Shown: positions 18,980 to 28,080, counted from the first letter of the stretch. The stretch is 64,000 bases of DNA from Streptomyces griseoflavus (GCF_014649995.1 NZ_BMUC01000001.1:1050161-1114160); one strand, 5' to 3'. Notes: generated by a model not told the origin, from the sequence alone. Translations and numbers: made by a program.

Positions 18980-19021
18980 GGCGGCCGGGCACCACGGTGA
19001 AACCCGCGGCGCCCGGCCGCC
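18980..19021 (+). terminator. putative hairpin terminator after polA
   Basis: An 11-bp inverted repeat (GGCGGCCGGGC / GCCCGGCCGCC, roughly) with a 20-nt loop begins 26 nt after the polA stop. There is no T-tract. The stretch from here to about 19318 contains nothing else I can support. Confidence 0.5.
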
Positions 19022-19318
19022 CGCGCCGGGCGGCGGCGCGACTACCCCGGCGTCGGACGGCCGGCGGCCGCCACCGGGGGCCGCTCGCCGCCCGCCGTGA
19101 CAGCGGCCGGTCACGCGGGTGCGGCCCCGTCGCGGCAGGACTGCCGCAACGGCGTGTCTCCGCAGCGGGGGCGACGGCCGGGTTCCGGAGGGGTCGGACT
19201 TTACGGAACAGACCGCTGCCCATCACGGAGCGGCCGGGCGGCAGCCGCCGGAGAGGGCTTCACCCGCGTGGACCCCGCGGGCACGCCGTCGGCCGGGTTG
19301 GCCGACAGGATGCGACGC

Positions 19319-19726
19319 ATGGGTATACGCATGCTTCACCGCACCGCGGCACCCCCGCGGGACGGCGCCGACGGACGCGGTCCCGAGGCGTTCCCGCCGG
19401 TTCCGGTCTTCGCGGCCGCCGCGAGCACCGCCCGCGTCCCCGCCACCCTCGCGACCGTGCTCCGCAACGCCACCGCGGTCCTCGGCCGCCGGAGAGGCCA
19501 CCGCACGACCACCGGCGAGCAGCCACCCTGGCGGCTGTGGGCCGAACTGGCCCGCGCCCGTCTCACCCTCGTGGTGAGCCTGCTGCCGCGTCCCCGCCCC
19601 GTCCGCACCGTCACCGTGTTCGTGGCGGCGAGCGAGACCCTCAGCGTGCGGCAGTACGGTCCGGCCGCCGCGTGCCGGGTCCTGCCCGCTCCGCCGTGGC
19701 CGGGGTGGCCGGACGCCACGCCCTGA
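19319..19726 (+). CDS. hypothetical small protein (uncertain)
   Basis: A possible 135-aa protein starting MGIRMLHRTAAPPRDG. Third codon positions are strongly G/C through most of it and there is ACAGGA before the ATG, which favours coding. Its basic, Ala/Val-rich sequence has no domain I recognise, and its last 86 nt overlap the 3' end of the convergent DUF4184 gene, which argues against it. It is the only candidate in the 18955-19640 stretch. Confidence 0.3.
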   Translation: MGIRMLHRTAAPPRDGADGRGPEAFPPVPVFAAAASTARVPATLATVLRNATAVLGRRRGHRTTTGEQPPWRLWAELARARLTLVVSLLPRPRPVRTVTVFVAASETLSVRQYGPAAACRVLPAPPWPGWPDATP

Positions 19727-20528
19727 CCGCCAGCGCGTACAACGGCAGCGCGAGGACCAGCCCCGCGCCCGCGCCGAAGCACACCGTGGGGATCAGCTCC
19801 CAGGGCTTCGCGGCCGACCCCCAGTAGGCCCACCACCGCGAGGCCCGCTGCACCGCCCCCGCCACCGCGCACCCGCCGAGCAGCGCCACGGCCGCCCACC
19901 GGTCGGCACCGGAGAGCACCGGCACCCCCACCGGCCCGGCCGCGGCCCCCGCGCTCTCCTCCGCCGCCGGCCCCGTCCGGCGCAGCGCCCGCGCCACGAA
20001 CAGCGCGATCACGACCGCGGCCACCGCCGAACCGCCGTACTGCAGGTACCAGTACAGCGGCGACCCCGCGAACTCCTCGCCCAGGACGGGGAACACCCGC
20101 ATCCCCCACCGGTCGAGATGCGTGAACGCGTCCCACACCACGTGCGTCGACGCCCCCAGCACCGCCGAGACGTACCAGCGCCCCACCAGCGAGGGACGGA
20201 CGCGCGCCCGCGGCGCCCCGCAGCGCACCAGCGCCGCCGGCCGCCCCTGCCGCGCCCGCGGCACCAGCGCCACCAGCGGCTCGCGCACCAGCAGCCACAG
20301 TCCCACCAGCGCCCAGGCGATGAGCACGTCGACCGTGAACACACCCCGGAAGTCGTGCGTCACCTCGCCGAACTCCATCGCCCCCGGCAGGACACTCGCC
20401 GCGTAATAGGTCATGTCGGGAGCGAAACTGCCCGCGACGAGCACGGAGGGGACCAGCGCGCCCCGGCCGCTCCCGTCGGTGCGCACGGCCGGCAGGACCG
20501 CCGCCGCGTGGCTCAGCGTGAACGGCAA
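19641..20528 (-). CDS. DUF4184 family integral membrane protein
   Basis: Multi-pass membrane protein of unknown function. The family normally begins MPFTLSHAAAVLP. Here that sequence is encoded from a TTG at 20528, preceded by GAGGAG at 5-nt spacing, so I place the start there rather than at upstream ATG codons lacking a ribosome binding site. The 295 aa contain about six hydrophobic segments, a GSFAPDMTYYA stretch near residue 32 and GASTHVVWDAFTHLDRWG near 125, whose His/Asp residues resemble the metal-dependent membrane hydrolase pattern of the YdjM/DUF457 relatives; that link is inference. Confidence 0.8.
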   Translation of the reverse strand: MPFTLSHAAAVLPAVRTDGSGRGALVPSVLVAGSFAPDMTYYAASVLPGAMEFGEVTHDFRGVFTVDVLIAWALVGLWLLVREPLVALVPRARQGRPAALVRCGAPRARVRPSLVGRWYVSAVLGASTHVVWDAFTHLDRWGMRVFPVLGEEFAGSPLYWYLQYGGSAVAAVVIALFVARALRRTGPAAEESAGAAAGPVGVPVLSGADRWAAVALLGGCAVAGAVQRASRWWAYWGSAAKPWELIPTVCFGAGAGLVLALPLYALAVRAWRPATPATAERAGPGTRRPDRTAAR

Positions 20529-20794
20529 CTCGGCTCCTCGCGGCAGACGTTCATCGGAAGGCCCCAGTATGCGCGACACCCGGCCCGGCACCGGCCGCAA
20601 CGGAAACGTGGCCAACCGGTGAATATCGGTCATGAACGGGTGTTGGCGCAAAGGAAGTTGTCGTAGGGTCGCGAGGATCGTCGTGGCGGACGGCCGCACC
20701 GGGCAACCGGCCCGGCGGGCAGGAACGTCACAACAGGGCGGACACGGCACACACGTCGACGGGCGCCACGGCGTCCACGGGAGGGGTTCACTCT

Positions 20795-22573
20795 ATGGCG
20801 GCGCAATTCGGCAGGAGGCTGTGCAAGGGAGCCGCGACCACCGCCGTGGCCGCGGCAGCGGTGGCAGCCCTGTCCGCGTCCCAGGCTCCGGGCGTCACGG
20901 TCGACGGCCAGGGCAGACAGACCACCTCCGGCACCGCACCGTCGCCCGGGGAGACCGCCGACGGCGGCAGCGCGACCGGCAACTCGCCGTACTACACGGA
21001 CCTGCCGCCCCTCAACAGCCCCAACCCCTCCCCGACCAGCGGCACCGGCACGGTCGACCCATCAGCGGCCGAGGCCGGCATACCCGCGACCGTCCTCGAC
21101 GCCTACAAGCAGGCCGAGGCGGCGCTGCGCGAGAAGAAGCCCGGCTGCAACCTGCCCTGGCAACTCCTCGCCGCCATCGGCAAGGTGGAGTCGGGCCAGG
21201 CACGCGGCGGACGCGTCGACGCCGACGGCACCACCCTCTCGCCCATCCTCGGGCCCCAGCTCGACGGCAACGGCTTCGCCCTCATCAAGGACACCGACGA
21301 CGGCGCCTACGACGGCAACAGCACCTACGACCAGGCCGTCGGCCCCATGCAGTTCATCCCCTCCACCTGGAAGTGGGCGGGCCGCGACGGCAACGCGGAC
21401 GGTCGTAAGGACCCCAACAACATCTACGACGCGGCCCTCGCCGCCGGGCACTACCTGTGCCGCTTCGACTGGGACCTGTCCGACCGCCGCGACCTGAGGA
21501 AGGCGATCCTCAGCTACAACAACTCGACGGACTACCTGAACACCGTCCTGTCGTGGCTGGAGTACTACCGCAAGGGCACCCACGAGATCCCGGACGGTTC
21601 CGGCGCGCTGCCCGGGGACCGCAGCGACAACGGGACGACGGTACGGCCCTCCTCGCCGGTCTCGGCCACCCCGCCGGCGCCCAGGCCCACGCCCACCCCC
21701 AAGCCCACCCCGCCGCCCGGCAAGCCGGGCGGCGCCGGCCCGGGCCCGAAGCCGACCGACCCGGGCAGCCCGACCACCCCGCCGCCGGCCACCACCCCGC
21801 CGACCCCCACCGACACGGTGGACCACCTGGAGGCCGCGGGTACCGTGACGCTCACCGCGATGGCGGGCGACACCTTCGACACGAGGGCCGCCGCCCGGGC
21901 GGAGACGGACGCCGGCGAGGCGGTGGCCAAGGTACGGATCCGCTTCACCGTCCAGGGCGACACCGACACCACGTTCACCGGCGGCGAGAGCGTGGCCACC
22001 GTGGTCACCAACGCGTCCGGCGTCGCCGTGGCACCCGCGCTGCAGGCCGGTGAGAAGACCGGCGCGTTCGCCGTCCGTGCCGTCGTGGTGGGCCGCGACA
22101 TCCCGGGCGTCGCGTACAAGGCGAACGTCACCGAACGCGCCGCCGACACCCTCGTCCGCACCGGCGACGCGGCCCTCACGTGCACCCCCGGCGGCGAGTT
22201 CGCCGAGGTCGGGCTGAAGGCCACCTACGGCGGCGCCGCCGCCGGCAAGGTCGCCGCCACCGCCACGCTCGTCACGTCCGCCGACGACCCGGCCGTGAAC
22301 GACAAGGGCCCCTACTTCAAGGACGCCGACGGCAAGGCGGTCCGCTCGCTGAAGGGCCTCAAGACCGACGCGGACGGTCTGCTGACGCTGCCGCGGCTGT
22401 ACGCGGACGACACCACCGGCACGTTCCTGCTCCGCGTCACCACCGCGGGCGGAGCGACCCTCACGGTCGAACTGACCGTGGCGGCCGCCGAGAACGGGAA
22501 CGAGACCGGGACCGGCGCCGGGACCGGGTCCGAGGCACCGTCCCCGGCCCCGTCGACCGGACCCGACGCCTGA
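20795..22573 (+). CDS. secreted lytic transglycosylase with Pro-rich linker and Ig-like C-terminal region
   Basis: Predicted peptidoglycan lytic transglycosylase exported through a Sec-type signal (LCKGAATTAVAAAAVAALSA). The catalytic domain spans about residues 95-270: WQLLAAIGKVESGQ contains the catalytic Glu, followed by AVGPMQFIPSTWKWAGRDGN and NIYDAALAAGHYLCRFDWDL, as in MltB/SLT2 enzymes. A linker rich in Pro, Thr and Lys spans roughly 285-350, then two repeated beta-type modules with alternating Thr/Val patterns, likely bacterial Ig-like or invasin-like, that may bind cell wall. The C-terminus is a Gly/Thr/Pro tail. It probably acts in cell-wall remodelling. Confidence 0.88.
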   Translation: MAAQFGRRLCKGAATTAVAAAAVAALSASQAPGVTVDGQGRQTTSGTAPSPGETADGGSATGNSPYYTDLPPLNSPNPSPTSGTGTVDPSAAEAGIPATVLDAYKQAEAALREKKPGCNLPWQLLAAIGKVESGQARGGRVDADGTTLSPILGPQLDGNGFALIKDTDDGAYDGNSTYDQAVGPMQFIPSTWKWAGRDGNADGRKDPNNIYDAALAAGHYLCRFDWDLSDRRDLRKAILSYNNSTDYLNTVLSWLEYYRKGTHEIPDGSGALPGDRSDNGTTVRPSSPVSATPPAPRPTPTPKPTPPPGKPGGAGPGPKPTDPGSPTTPPPATTPPTPTDTVDHLEAAGTVTLTAMAGDTFDTRAAARAETDAGEAVAKVRIRFTVQGDTDTTFTGGESVATVVTNASGVAVAPALQAGEKTGAFAVRAVVVGRDIPGVAYKANVTERAADTLVRTGDAALTCTPGGEFAEVGLKATYGGAAAGKVAATATLVTSADDPAVNDKGPYFKDADGKAVRSLKGLKTDADGLLTLPRLYADDTTGTFLLRVTTAGGATLTVELTVAAAENGNETGTGAGTGSEAPSPAPSTGPDA

Positions 22574-22583
22574 CGGCACGCCG

Positions 22584-22612
22584 GCGCACGGCTCAGCGCC
22601 GGAGCCGTGCGC
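22584..22612. terminator. convergent terminator overlapping the hrpB stop codon
   Basis: An 11-bp perfect inverted repeat (GCGCACGGCTC / GAGCCGTGCGC) with a 7-nt loop sits between the convergent transglycosylase and hrpB genes. Its arms include the hrpB stop codon, so the last codons of hrpB are part of the hairpin. Confidence 0.6.
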
Positions 22613-25205
22613 TCGTGTGCCGGGTCGGTTCGGCGGCGGCCGGGTCCTCGGGCCACGGGTGCTTGGGGTACCGGCCGCGCAGTTCGGCCCGTACGCCCCT
22701 GTAGCCGTCGCGCCAGAAGGACGCGAGGTCGGCGGTCACGGCGGCGGGACGCCCGGCCGGGGACAGCAGGTGCACCAGCAGCGGCACCCCGGCCACCCGG
22801 GGCGACTCCTGGAGCCCGAACATCTCCTGGAGCTTCACGGCGAGCACCGGCCGCTCCGGGTCCGCGTAGTCGACCCGGACCGCGGACCCACTGGGCACGG
22901 TGATCCGCTCGGGCGCCAGCTCGTCGAGCCGCGCCGCCTCACCGGAGGCCCACGGCAGCAGCCGGCCCAGCGCCTGAGCGGCGTCGATCCGGGCGAGGTC
23001 GGCCCGCCGCCGGGCACGGCTCAGCTCCGGCTCCAGCCACTCCTCCACCCGCGCGTACAGCGCCTCGTCGGACACGTCGGGCCACGGTGCGCCGAGCCGG
23101 CCGTGCAGGAAGGCCAGCCGCTGCCGCAGTACGGTCGCCCCGGCGGGCCGGCGCAACAGGGCGAAGCCCTCCCGCCGCAGCCCCTCCAGCAGCGCGCCGC
23201 GCACGAGGGAGGGGTCGGCGCCGGTGTGCGGCCGTACGGTCAGCTCCACCGCTCCGAGCCGCTCGACCTCCCGCGCGACGACGTCCCCGTCGGCCCAGTG
23301 GACCTCCTCCCGGCGCTCCAGCAGCGCGGCCGCCGCGTACCGGGCGATCCCCTCGTCGACGACCGCCCCGAGCGTCACGCGCGCGTGCCCGCGCCCCACC
23401 GGCCGGTCGGCCACGGCCACGGCGACCCACTCCGCGCCCCGCACCCCTGACCCGGCCCCCGGCTCGGCCCGGGTCCCGCCCGCCATCAGATACGAACCGC
23501 CGTCCGAGCGGGCCACCCGCTCGGGGAACGCGAGCGCCGCCACCAGCCCGACCCGCGCGTCCTCCCCGCCGGCCCCCGAGGCGAGCGGACCACCGCCGGA
23601 CACCCGCACGGTGCCGGACGGCCCAGGAGCGGACGTGTCCCCGGCCGCACCGGCCCCTCCAGCCGCTCCTGTCCTGCCGTCCCCACGGGTTCCGCCGGTG
23701 TCCTCGGGCACGAGCCCCCGCAGCCGGCGGACCTCCGTACGCCACCGGCCGGCATACGCGTCGCCCCCGCGGCGCGCGGTGCGCAGGGCGCCCGCCAGGT
23801 CGTCCCCGTACTCGCGCGGCGGCTCCTCACCGATCAGGGCGACCACCTCGGCGGCGAGACCGGGACCCACCACCGGCGCCGCGTCCAGCAGGGCACGCCC
23901 CAGCCGGGGGTGCAGCCCCAGCCGCGACAGCCGCGCACCGCGCGCCGTGGCACGGCCGTCCGCGCCCACCGCGCCGATCGCCGTCAGCGTGGACCGGGCC
24001 GCCGCCATCGCGCCCGCGGGCGGGGCGTCCAGCAGCGCCAGCCCCGAGGCGTCCGGATCGCCCCAGCAGGCCGCCTGGAGCGCGAACGCCGTCAGATCGG
24101 CCACCTTGATCTCGGGGGAGGGGAACCGCGGCAGCCGCGCGTCCTCCGCCTCCGCCCAGCAGCGGTACACCGCGCCCGGTGCCTCACGCCCGGCACGCCC
24201 CGCCCGCTGCCGCCCGGAGGCCCGCGAGGCCCGGACCGTCGTCAGCGCGCTCAGCCCCCGCGCGTGATCGACCCGCGGCTCGCGCGCGAGACCCGAGTCC
24301 ACGACCACCCGCACCCCCGGCACCGTCAGCGACGACTCCGCCACCGCCGTCGCCAGCACCACACGGCGCCGCTCCCCGCCGGTCAGCACCGCGTCCTGCA
24401 CGGCCGCCGGCGCCCGCCCGTGCACCTGGAGCACCTCGACACCGTCCAGGCCGCCCAGCAGCCCGGCCACCCGGGCGATCTCACCGACCCCCGGCAGGAA
24501 CACCAGCACGTCCCCGTCCCGCTCGGCCAGCGCCCGCCGCACCACCGACGCCACGTGCGTCAGCAGGGCCGGATCGACCCGCATGCCGTGCGGCGGCCGC
24601 ACCGCGCCCGCGGGAGGCGCCCAGACGACCTCCACCGGGTACGCCGCACCGCGCGCCTCGACCACCGGCGCACCGCCCAGCAGCCCGGCCCAGCCCTCCG
24701 CGTCCGTCGTCGCCGACGCGGCCACCAGCCGCAGCTCCGGGCGGAGCGTCCCGCGCACGTCCCACAGGAACGCCGCCGCCGTGTCCGCGTCCAGATGCCG
24801 CTCGTGGCACTCGTCGAGCACCACCACGTCCACCCCGGCCAGTTCCTGATCGCGCTGGAGGCGCTGCAGGAGCACACCGGTCGTGACGACCTCCACCCGC
24901 GTGCGCGGTCCCACCGCCCGCTCCCCGCGCACGGTGAAACCGACCTGCCCGCCGACCCGCTCGCCCAGCAGCCACGCCATCCGCCGGGCCGCCGCGCGGG
25001 CGGCGATCCGCCGCGGCTCGGCCACCACCACCCGCCGCGCGGGACCCGCCCCGAGCAGTCCCGCCAGCGCCAACGGCACCAGCGTCGTCTTACCGGTCCC
25101 GGGCGGCGCCACGAGCACCGCCGTGCCGTGCGCGTCGAGCGCGTCGGTCAGCCCGGGCAGCGCCTCGCGTACGGGAAGGGTGTCCAGGGCGTCGTGACGG
25201 ATCAC
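22593..25205 (-). CDS. hrpB: ATP-dependent helicase HrpB (DEAH-box)
   Basis: DEAH-type RNA helicase of the HrpB family. Walker A APPGTGKTTLVP is near residue 35, motif II DECHERHLD near 132, motif III SATTDAEGW near 165, and motif VI QRAGRAGREAPGAVYRCW near 335. The helicase-associated and HrpB C-terminal domains follow, ending FWRDGYRGVRAELRGRYPKHPWPEDP, which is diagnostic of HrpB. The 870-aa length fits. A Gly/Thr-rich low-complexity insert lies near residue 520. The stop of the upstream methyltransferase gene is only a few nt away, suggesting co-transcription. In E. coli HrpB is dispensable and its RNA target is not well defined. Confidence 0.92.
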   Translation of the reverse strand: MIRHDALDTLPVREALPGLTDALDAHGTAVLVAPPGTGKTTLVPLALAGLLGAGPARRVVVAEPRRIAARAAARRMAWLLGERVGGQVGFTVRGERAVGPRTRVEVVTTGVLLQRLQRDQELAGVDVVVLDECHERHLDADTAAAFLWDVRGTLRPELRLVAASATTDAEGWAGLLGGAPVVEARGAAYPVEVVWAPPAGAVRPPHGMRVDPALLTHVASVVRRALAERDGDVLVFLPGVGEIARVAGLLGGLDGVEVLQVHGRAPAAVQDAVLTGGERRRVVLATAVAESSLTVPGVRVVVDSGLAREPRVDHARGLSALTTVRASRASGRQRAGRAGREAPGAVYRCWAEAEDARLPRFPSPEIKVADLTAFALQAACWGDPDASGLALLDAPPAGAMAAARSTLTAIGAVGADGRATARGARLSRLGLHPRLGRALLDAAPVVGPGLAAEVVALIGEEPPREYGDDLAGALRTARRGGDAYAGRWRTEVRRLRGLVPEDTGGTRGDGRTGAAGGAGAAGDTSAPGPSGTVRVSGGGPLASGAGGEDARVGLVAALAFPERVARSDGGSYLMAGGTRAEPGAGSGVRGAEWVAVAVADRPVGRGHARVTLGAVVDEGIARYAAAALLERREEVHWADGDVVAREVERLGAVELTVRPHTGADPSLVRGALLEGLRREGFALLRRPAGATVLRQRLAFLHGRLGAPWPDVSDEALYARVEEWLEPELSRARRRADLARIDAAQALGRLLPWASGEAARLDELAPERITVPSGSAVRVDYADPERPVLAVKLQEMFGLQESPRVAGVPLLVHLLSPAGRPAAVTADLASFWRDGYRGVRAELRGRYPKHPWPEDPAAAEPTRHTSARLRR

Positions 25206-25209
25206 GCGC

Positions 25210-25872
25210 TCAGTCCCGCACGCACACGAAGATCGCCGTCCCCGGGATCAGGTTGCCGCGCAGCGGGGACCAGCCGCCCCACTCGGAGGTGTTCCAGGCC
25301 GGCCACTGCGGCTCCACCAGATCCACCAGCCGGAACCCCGAGGCGACGACGTCCCGCACCCGGTCCCCGATCGTCCGGTGGTGCTCGACGTACACCGCGC
25401 GGCCGTCCTCGTCCTGCTCCACGTACGGAGTGCGGTCGAAGTACGACGCCGACACGCTCAGCCCCTCGGGGCCCGGCTCGTCCGGGAACGCCCAGCGGAT
25501 CGGGTGCGTCACCGAGAACACCAGCCGGCCGCCCGGCCGCAGCACCCGGCGCACCTCGCGCAGCACCAGCCGCGGCTCGGCGACGAAGGGCAGCGCCCCG
25601 TACGCCGAGCAGGCCAGGTCGAAGGAGCCGTCGGCGAACGGCAGCGCGCCCGCGTCGGCGCACACCAGCGGGAACGGCCCGCCGATCCGCAGCGCGTGCT
25701 GCAACTGCCGGTGCGAGATGTCCAGCGCCACCGGACGCGCCCCCTGGGCGGCCAGCCAGCGCGAGCACTGCGCCGCGCCGGCGCCCAGCTCCAGGACGTC
25801 GCGCCCCTTCAGCTCCTCCGGCGGACCGAGCAGCTCCGCCTCCACCTCGTCCAGACCCTCGGGACCCCACAC
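25210..25872 (-). CDS. class I SAM-dependent methyltransferase (true N-terminus probably about 49 codons further upstream)
   Basis: Rossmann methyltransferase: motif I VLELGAGAAQCSRWL, then PVALDISHRQLQHA, a motif around FDLACSAYGALPFV and RVLRPGGRLVFSVTHPIRW. The first usable start is the GTG at 25872, but the frame stays open upstream and encodes a conserved-looking N-terminus (ANRGWWDRNADEYQTEHGTF, ending at FVWGPEG). No ATG, GTG, TTG or CTG occurs in that part; GAGGGAG lies 6 nt before an in-frame ATC at 26019-26017. The substrate is unknown. It is followed directly by hrpB. Confidence 0.82.
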   Translation of the reverse strand: MWGPEGLDEVEAELLGPPEELKGRDVLELGAGAAQCSRWLAAQGARPVALDISHRQLQHALRIGGPFPLVCADAGALPFADGSFDLACSAYGALPFVAEPRLVLREVRRVLRPGGRLVFSVTHPIRWAFPDEPGPEGLSVSASYFDRTPYVEQDEDGRAVYVEHHRTIGDRVRDVVASGFRLVDLVEPQWPAWNTSEWGGWSPLRGNLIPGTAIFVCVRD

Positions 25873-26160
25873 GAAGCGGTCGTCACCGAGGAACGTGCCG
25901 TGCTCGGTCTGGTACTCGTCGGCGTTGCGGTCCCACCAGCCCCGGTTGGCGCGTGAGCTCTCCGTGACACCGGCCTCCCGCCGGGTCGCCTCCGGTTCGG
26001 GCGCTACGGACTCTTGGATGATCGGCTCCCTCGTCGTACTCTTCCGTCCAGCCGGACTCCGGTGTGTCGCAGAAGCGGATTCCCAGCCCCTGCGTGGCCT
26101 CGGATGACGGGACTTGTGCCGGTTATGCGGCGATCCGCCCCGGGTGGGCGGCTTCGCGCA

Positions 26161-26189
26161 TTGACCCTGCCCGGCTGCCCCCGTATGCT
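26161..26189 (+). promoter_or_regulatory. promoter of rpsA
   Basis: TTGACC at 26161-26166 and TATGCT at 26184-26189, spaced by 17 nt: a near-consensus housekeeping promoter. It predicts a leader of roughly 190 nt before the rpsA ATG at 26388. Confidence 0.75.
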
Positions 26190-26330
26190 ACAAGTTGCGC
26201 TGCGAGCCTGCGCGCCTCAGACGTAGCAGGCTGCGCTCGCATCTGTTGTATGTCCCCTCGGTTCTCGAGGCGCCGACGCCAGTATCTGGTGGAGCGCTTC
26301 CTTGGCTGTCCGGCTTCGGCAGAGCGAAAC

Positions 26331-26379
26331 GGGCTCCGGCGTAGCAGTACCTACGACTTCAATGTCCGTACCGGAGCCC
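26331..26379 (+). promoter_or_regulatory. rpsA leader hairpin covering the ribosome binding site
   Basis: GGGCTCCGG (26331-26339) pairs perfectly with CCGGAGCCC (26371-26379), with further pairing inside the loop (TACG/CGTA). The 3' arm contains the GGAG that would serve as ribosome binding site for rpsA. This could be a translational control element. Confidence 0.45.
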
Positions 26380-26387
26380 TTTCCCAC

Positions 26388-27881
26388 ATGACGAGCAGCA
26401 CCGAGACCACCGCCACCACCCCGCAGGTAGCGGTCAACGACATCGGTAACGAGGAAGCATTCCTCGCCGCGATCGACGAGACGATCAAGTACTTCAACGA
26501 CGGCGACATCGTCGACGGCGTCATCGTGAAGGTCGACCGGGACGAGGTCCTGCTCGACATCGGTTACAAGACCGAAGGTGTCATTCCGAGCCGAGAGCTC
26601 TCGATCAAGCACGACGTCGACCCCAACGAGGTCGTCGCCGTCGGTGACGAGATCGAGGCCCTTGTTCTCCAGAAGGAGGACAAGGAAGGCCGCCTGATCC
26701 TCTCGAAGAAGCGCGCCCAGTACGAGCGTGCCTGGGGCACCATCGAGAAGATCAAGGAAGAGGACGGCATCGTCACCGGTACCGTCATCGAGGTCGTCAA
26801 GGGTGGTCTCATCCTCGACATCGGCCTCCGCGGCTTCCTTCCGGCCTCCCTGGTCGAGATGCGCCGTGTCCGCGACCTCCAGCCCTACGTGGGCAAGGAG
26901 CTCGAGGCGAAGATCATCGAGCTGGACAAGAACCGCAACAACGTGGTCCTGTCCCGCCGTGCCTGGCTGGAGCAGACCCAGTCCGAGGTCCGCCAGACGT
27001 TCCTCACCACCCTCCAGAAGGGTCAGGTCCGTTCCGGCGTCGTCTCCTCGATCGTCAACTTCGGTGCCTTCGTGGACCTGGGTGGCGTCGACGGTCTGGT
27101 CCACGTCTCCGAGCTGTCCTGGAAGCACATCGACCACCCGTCCGAGGTTGTCGAGGTCGGCCAGGAAGTCACCGTCGAGGTCCTCGACGTCGACATGGAC
27201 CGCGAGCGCGTCTCCCTGTCGCTGAAGGCGACCCAGGAAGACCCGTGGCAGCAGTTCGCCCGCACCCACCAGATCGGCCAGGTCGTGCCCGGCAAGGTCA
27301 CGAAGCTGGTTCCGTTCGGTGCGTTCGTCCGCGTGGACGAGGGCATCGAGGGTCTGGTCCACATCTCCGAGCTGGCCGAGCGCCACGTGGAGATCCCGGA
27401 GCAGGTCGTCCAGGTCAACGACGAGATCTTCGTCAAGGTCATCGACATCGACCTCGAGCGCCGTCGCATCAGCCTCTCGCTGAAGCAGGCCAACGAGGCC
27501 TTCGGTGCCGACCCGTCGTCGGTCGAGTTCGACCCGACCCTGTACGGCATGGCCGCGTCCTACGACGACCAGGGCAACTACATCTACCCCGAGGGCTTCG
27601 ACCCCGAGACCAACGACTGGCTCGAGGGCTACGAGACCCAGCGCGAGGCGTGGGAGACCCAGTACGCCGAGGCGCAGTCCCGCTTCGAGCAGCACCAGGC
27701 GCAGGTCATCAAGTCCCGCGAGGCGGACGAGAAGGCCGCTGCCGAGGGTGGCGAGGCTGCCGCTCCGGCCGCGTCCGGCGGCGGTTCGTACTCCTCCGAG
27801 GGTGGCGACCAGTCCGGCGCGCTCGCCTCGGACGAGGCTCTCGCCGCCCTGCGCGAGAAGCTGGCGGGCGGCCAGAGCTGA
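26388..27881 (+). CDS. rpsA: 30S ribosomal protein S1
   Basis: mRNA-binding ribosomal protein of 497 aa with four S1 domains. The repeats begin near residues 37 (GDIVDGVIVKVDRDEVLLDIGYKTEGVIP), 122, 207 (GQVRSGVVSSIVNFGAFVDLGGVDGLVHVSELSW) and 293 (GQVVPGKVTKLVPFGAFVRVDEGIEGLVHISELA). An acidic, Gly/Ser-rich C-terminal tail follows. Four domains rather than the six of E. coli S1 is normal for actinobacteria. The start MTSSTETTATTP at 26388 is chosen over upstream in-frame codons because it matches the family and follows a GGAG. Confidence 0.97.
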   Translation: MTSSTETTATTPQVAVNDIGNEEAFLAAIDETIKYFNDGDIVDGVIVKVDRDEVLLDIGYKTEGVIPSRELSIKHDVDPNEVVAVGDEIEALVLQKEDKEGRLILSKKRAQYERAWGTIEKIKEEDGIVTGTVIEVVKGGLILDIGLRGFLPASLVEMRRVRDLQPYVGKELEAKIIELDKNRNNVVLSRRAWLEQTQSEVRQTFLTTLQKGQVRSGVVSSIVNFGAFVDLGGVDGLVHVSELSWKHIDHPSEVVEVGQEVTVEVLDVDMDRERVSLSLKATQEDPWQQFARTHQIGQVVPGKVTKLVPFGAFVRVDEGIEGLVHISELAERHVEIPEQVVQVNDEIFVKVIDIDLERRRISLSLKQANEAFGADPSSVEFDPTLYGMAASYDDQGNYIYPEGFDPETNDWLEGYETQREAWETQYAEAQSRFEQHQAQVIKSREADEKAAAEGGEAAAPAASGGGSYSSEGGDQSGALASDEALAALREKLAGGQS

Positions 27882-27910
27882 ACGCTCCCCGCTGACGCCT
27901 AGCCGTTGAC

Positions 27911-27944
27911 TGAGGGGCCGTACCCACCCGGGTACGGCCCCTCA
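27911..27944. terminator. terminator of rpsA
   Basis: A perfect 15-bp inverted repeat (TGAGGGGCCGTACCC / GGGTACGGCCCCTCA) with a 4-nt loop, 30 nt after the rpsA stop. Confidence 0.85.
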
Positions 27945-27960
27945 GTGCTACCCGCACACC

Positions 27961-28080
27961 CACCCCCTGGGGGCGCGGGGAACTGCGCGACCAACCCCCA
28001 CCGACCCGCGGCTGCCCACCCACCCCCCAGGGGCGCGGGGAACTGCGCGACCAACCCCCACCGGCCGCAGCCCCTCCACC
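27961..28080. repeat. tandem pair of a 60-bp dispersed Streptomyces repeat
   Basis: Two copies, 27961-28020 and 28021-28080, with exactly 60-bp period. The shared core GGGGCGCGGGGAACTGCGCG is followed by ACCAACCCCCACCG in both. I recognise this core as a sequence found many times in Streptomyces intergenic regions. It fills the space between the rpsA terminator and the PAC2 gene. Confidence 0.8.

Noticed and set aside
27961-28080. CRISPR array
   Set aside because: Only two units with 60-bp period and near-identical spacer parts; no cas genes in the window.
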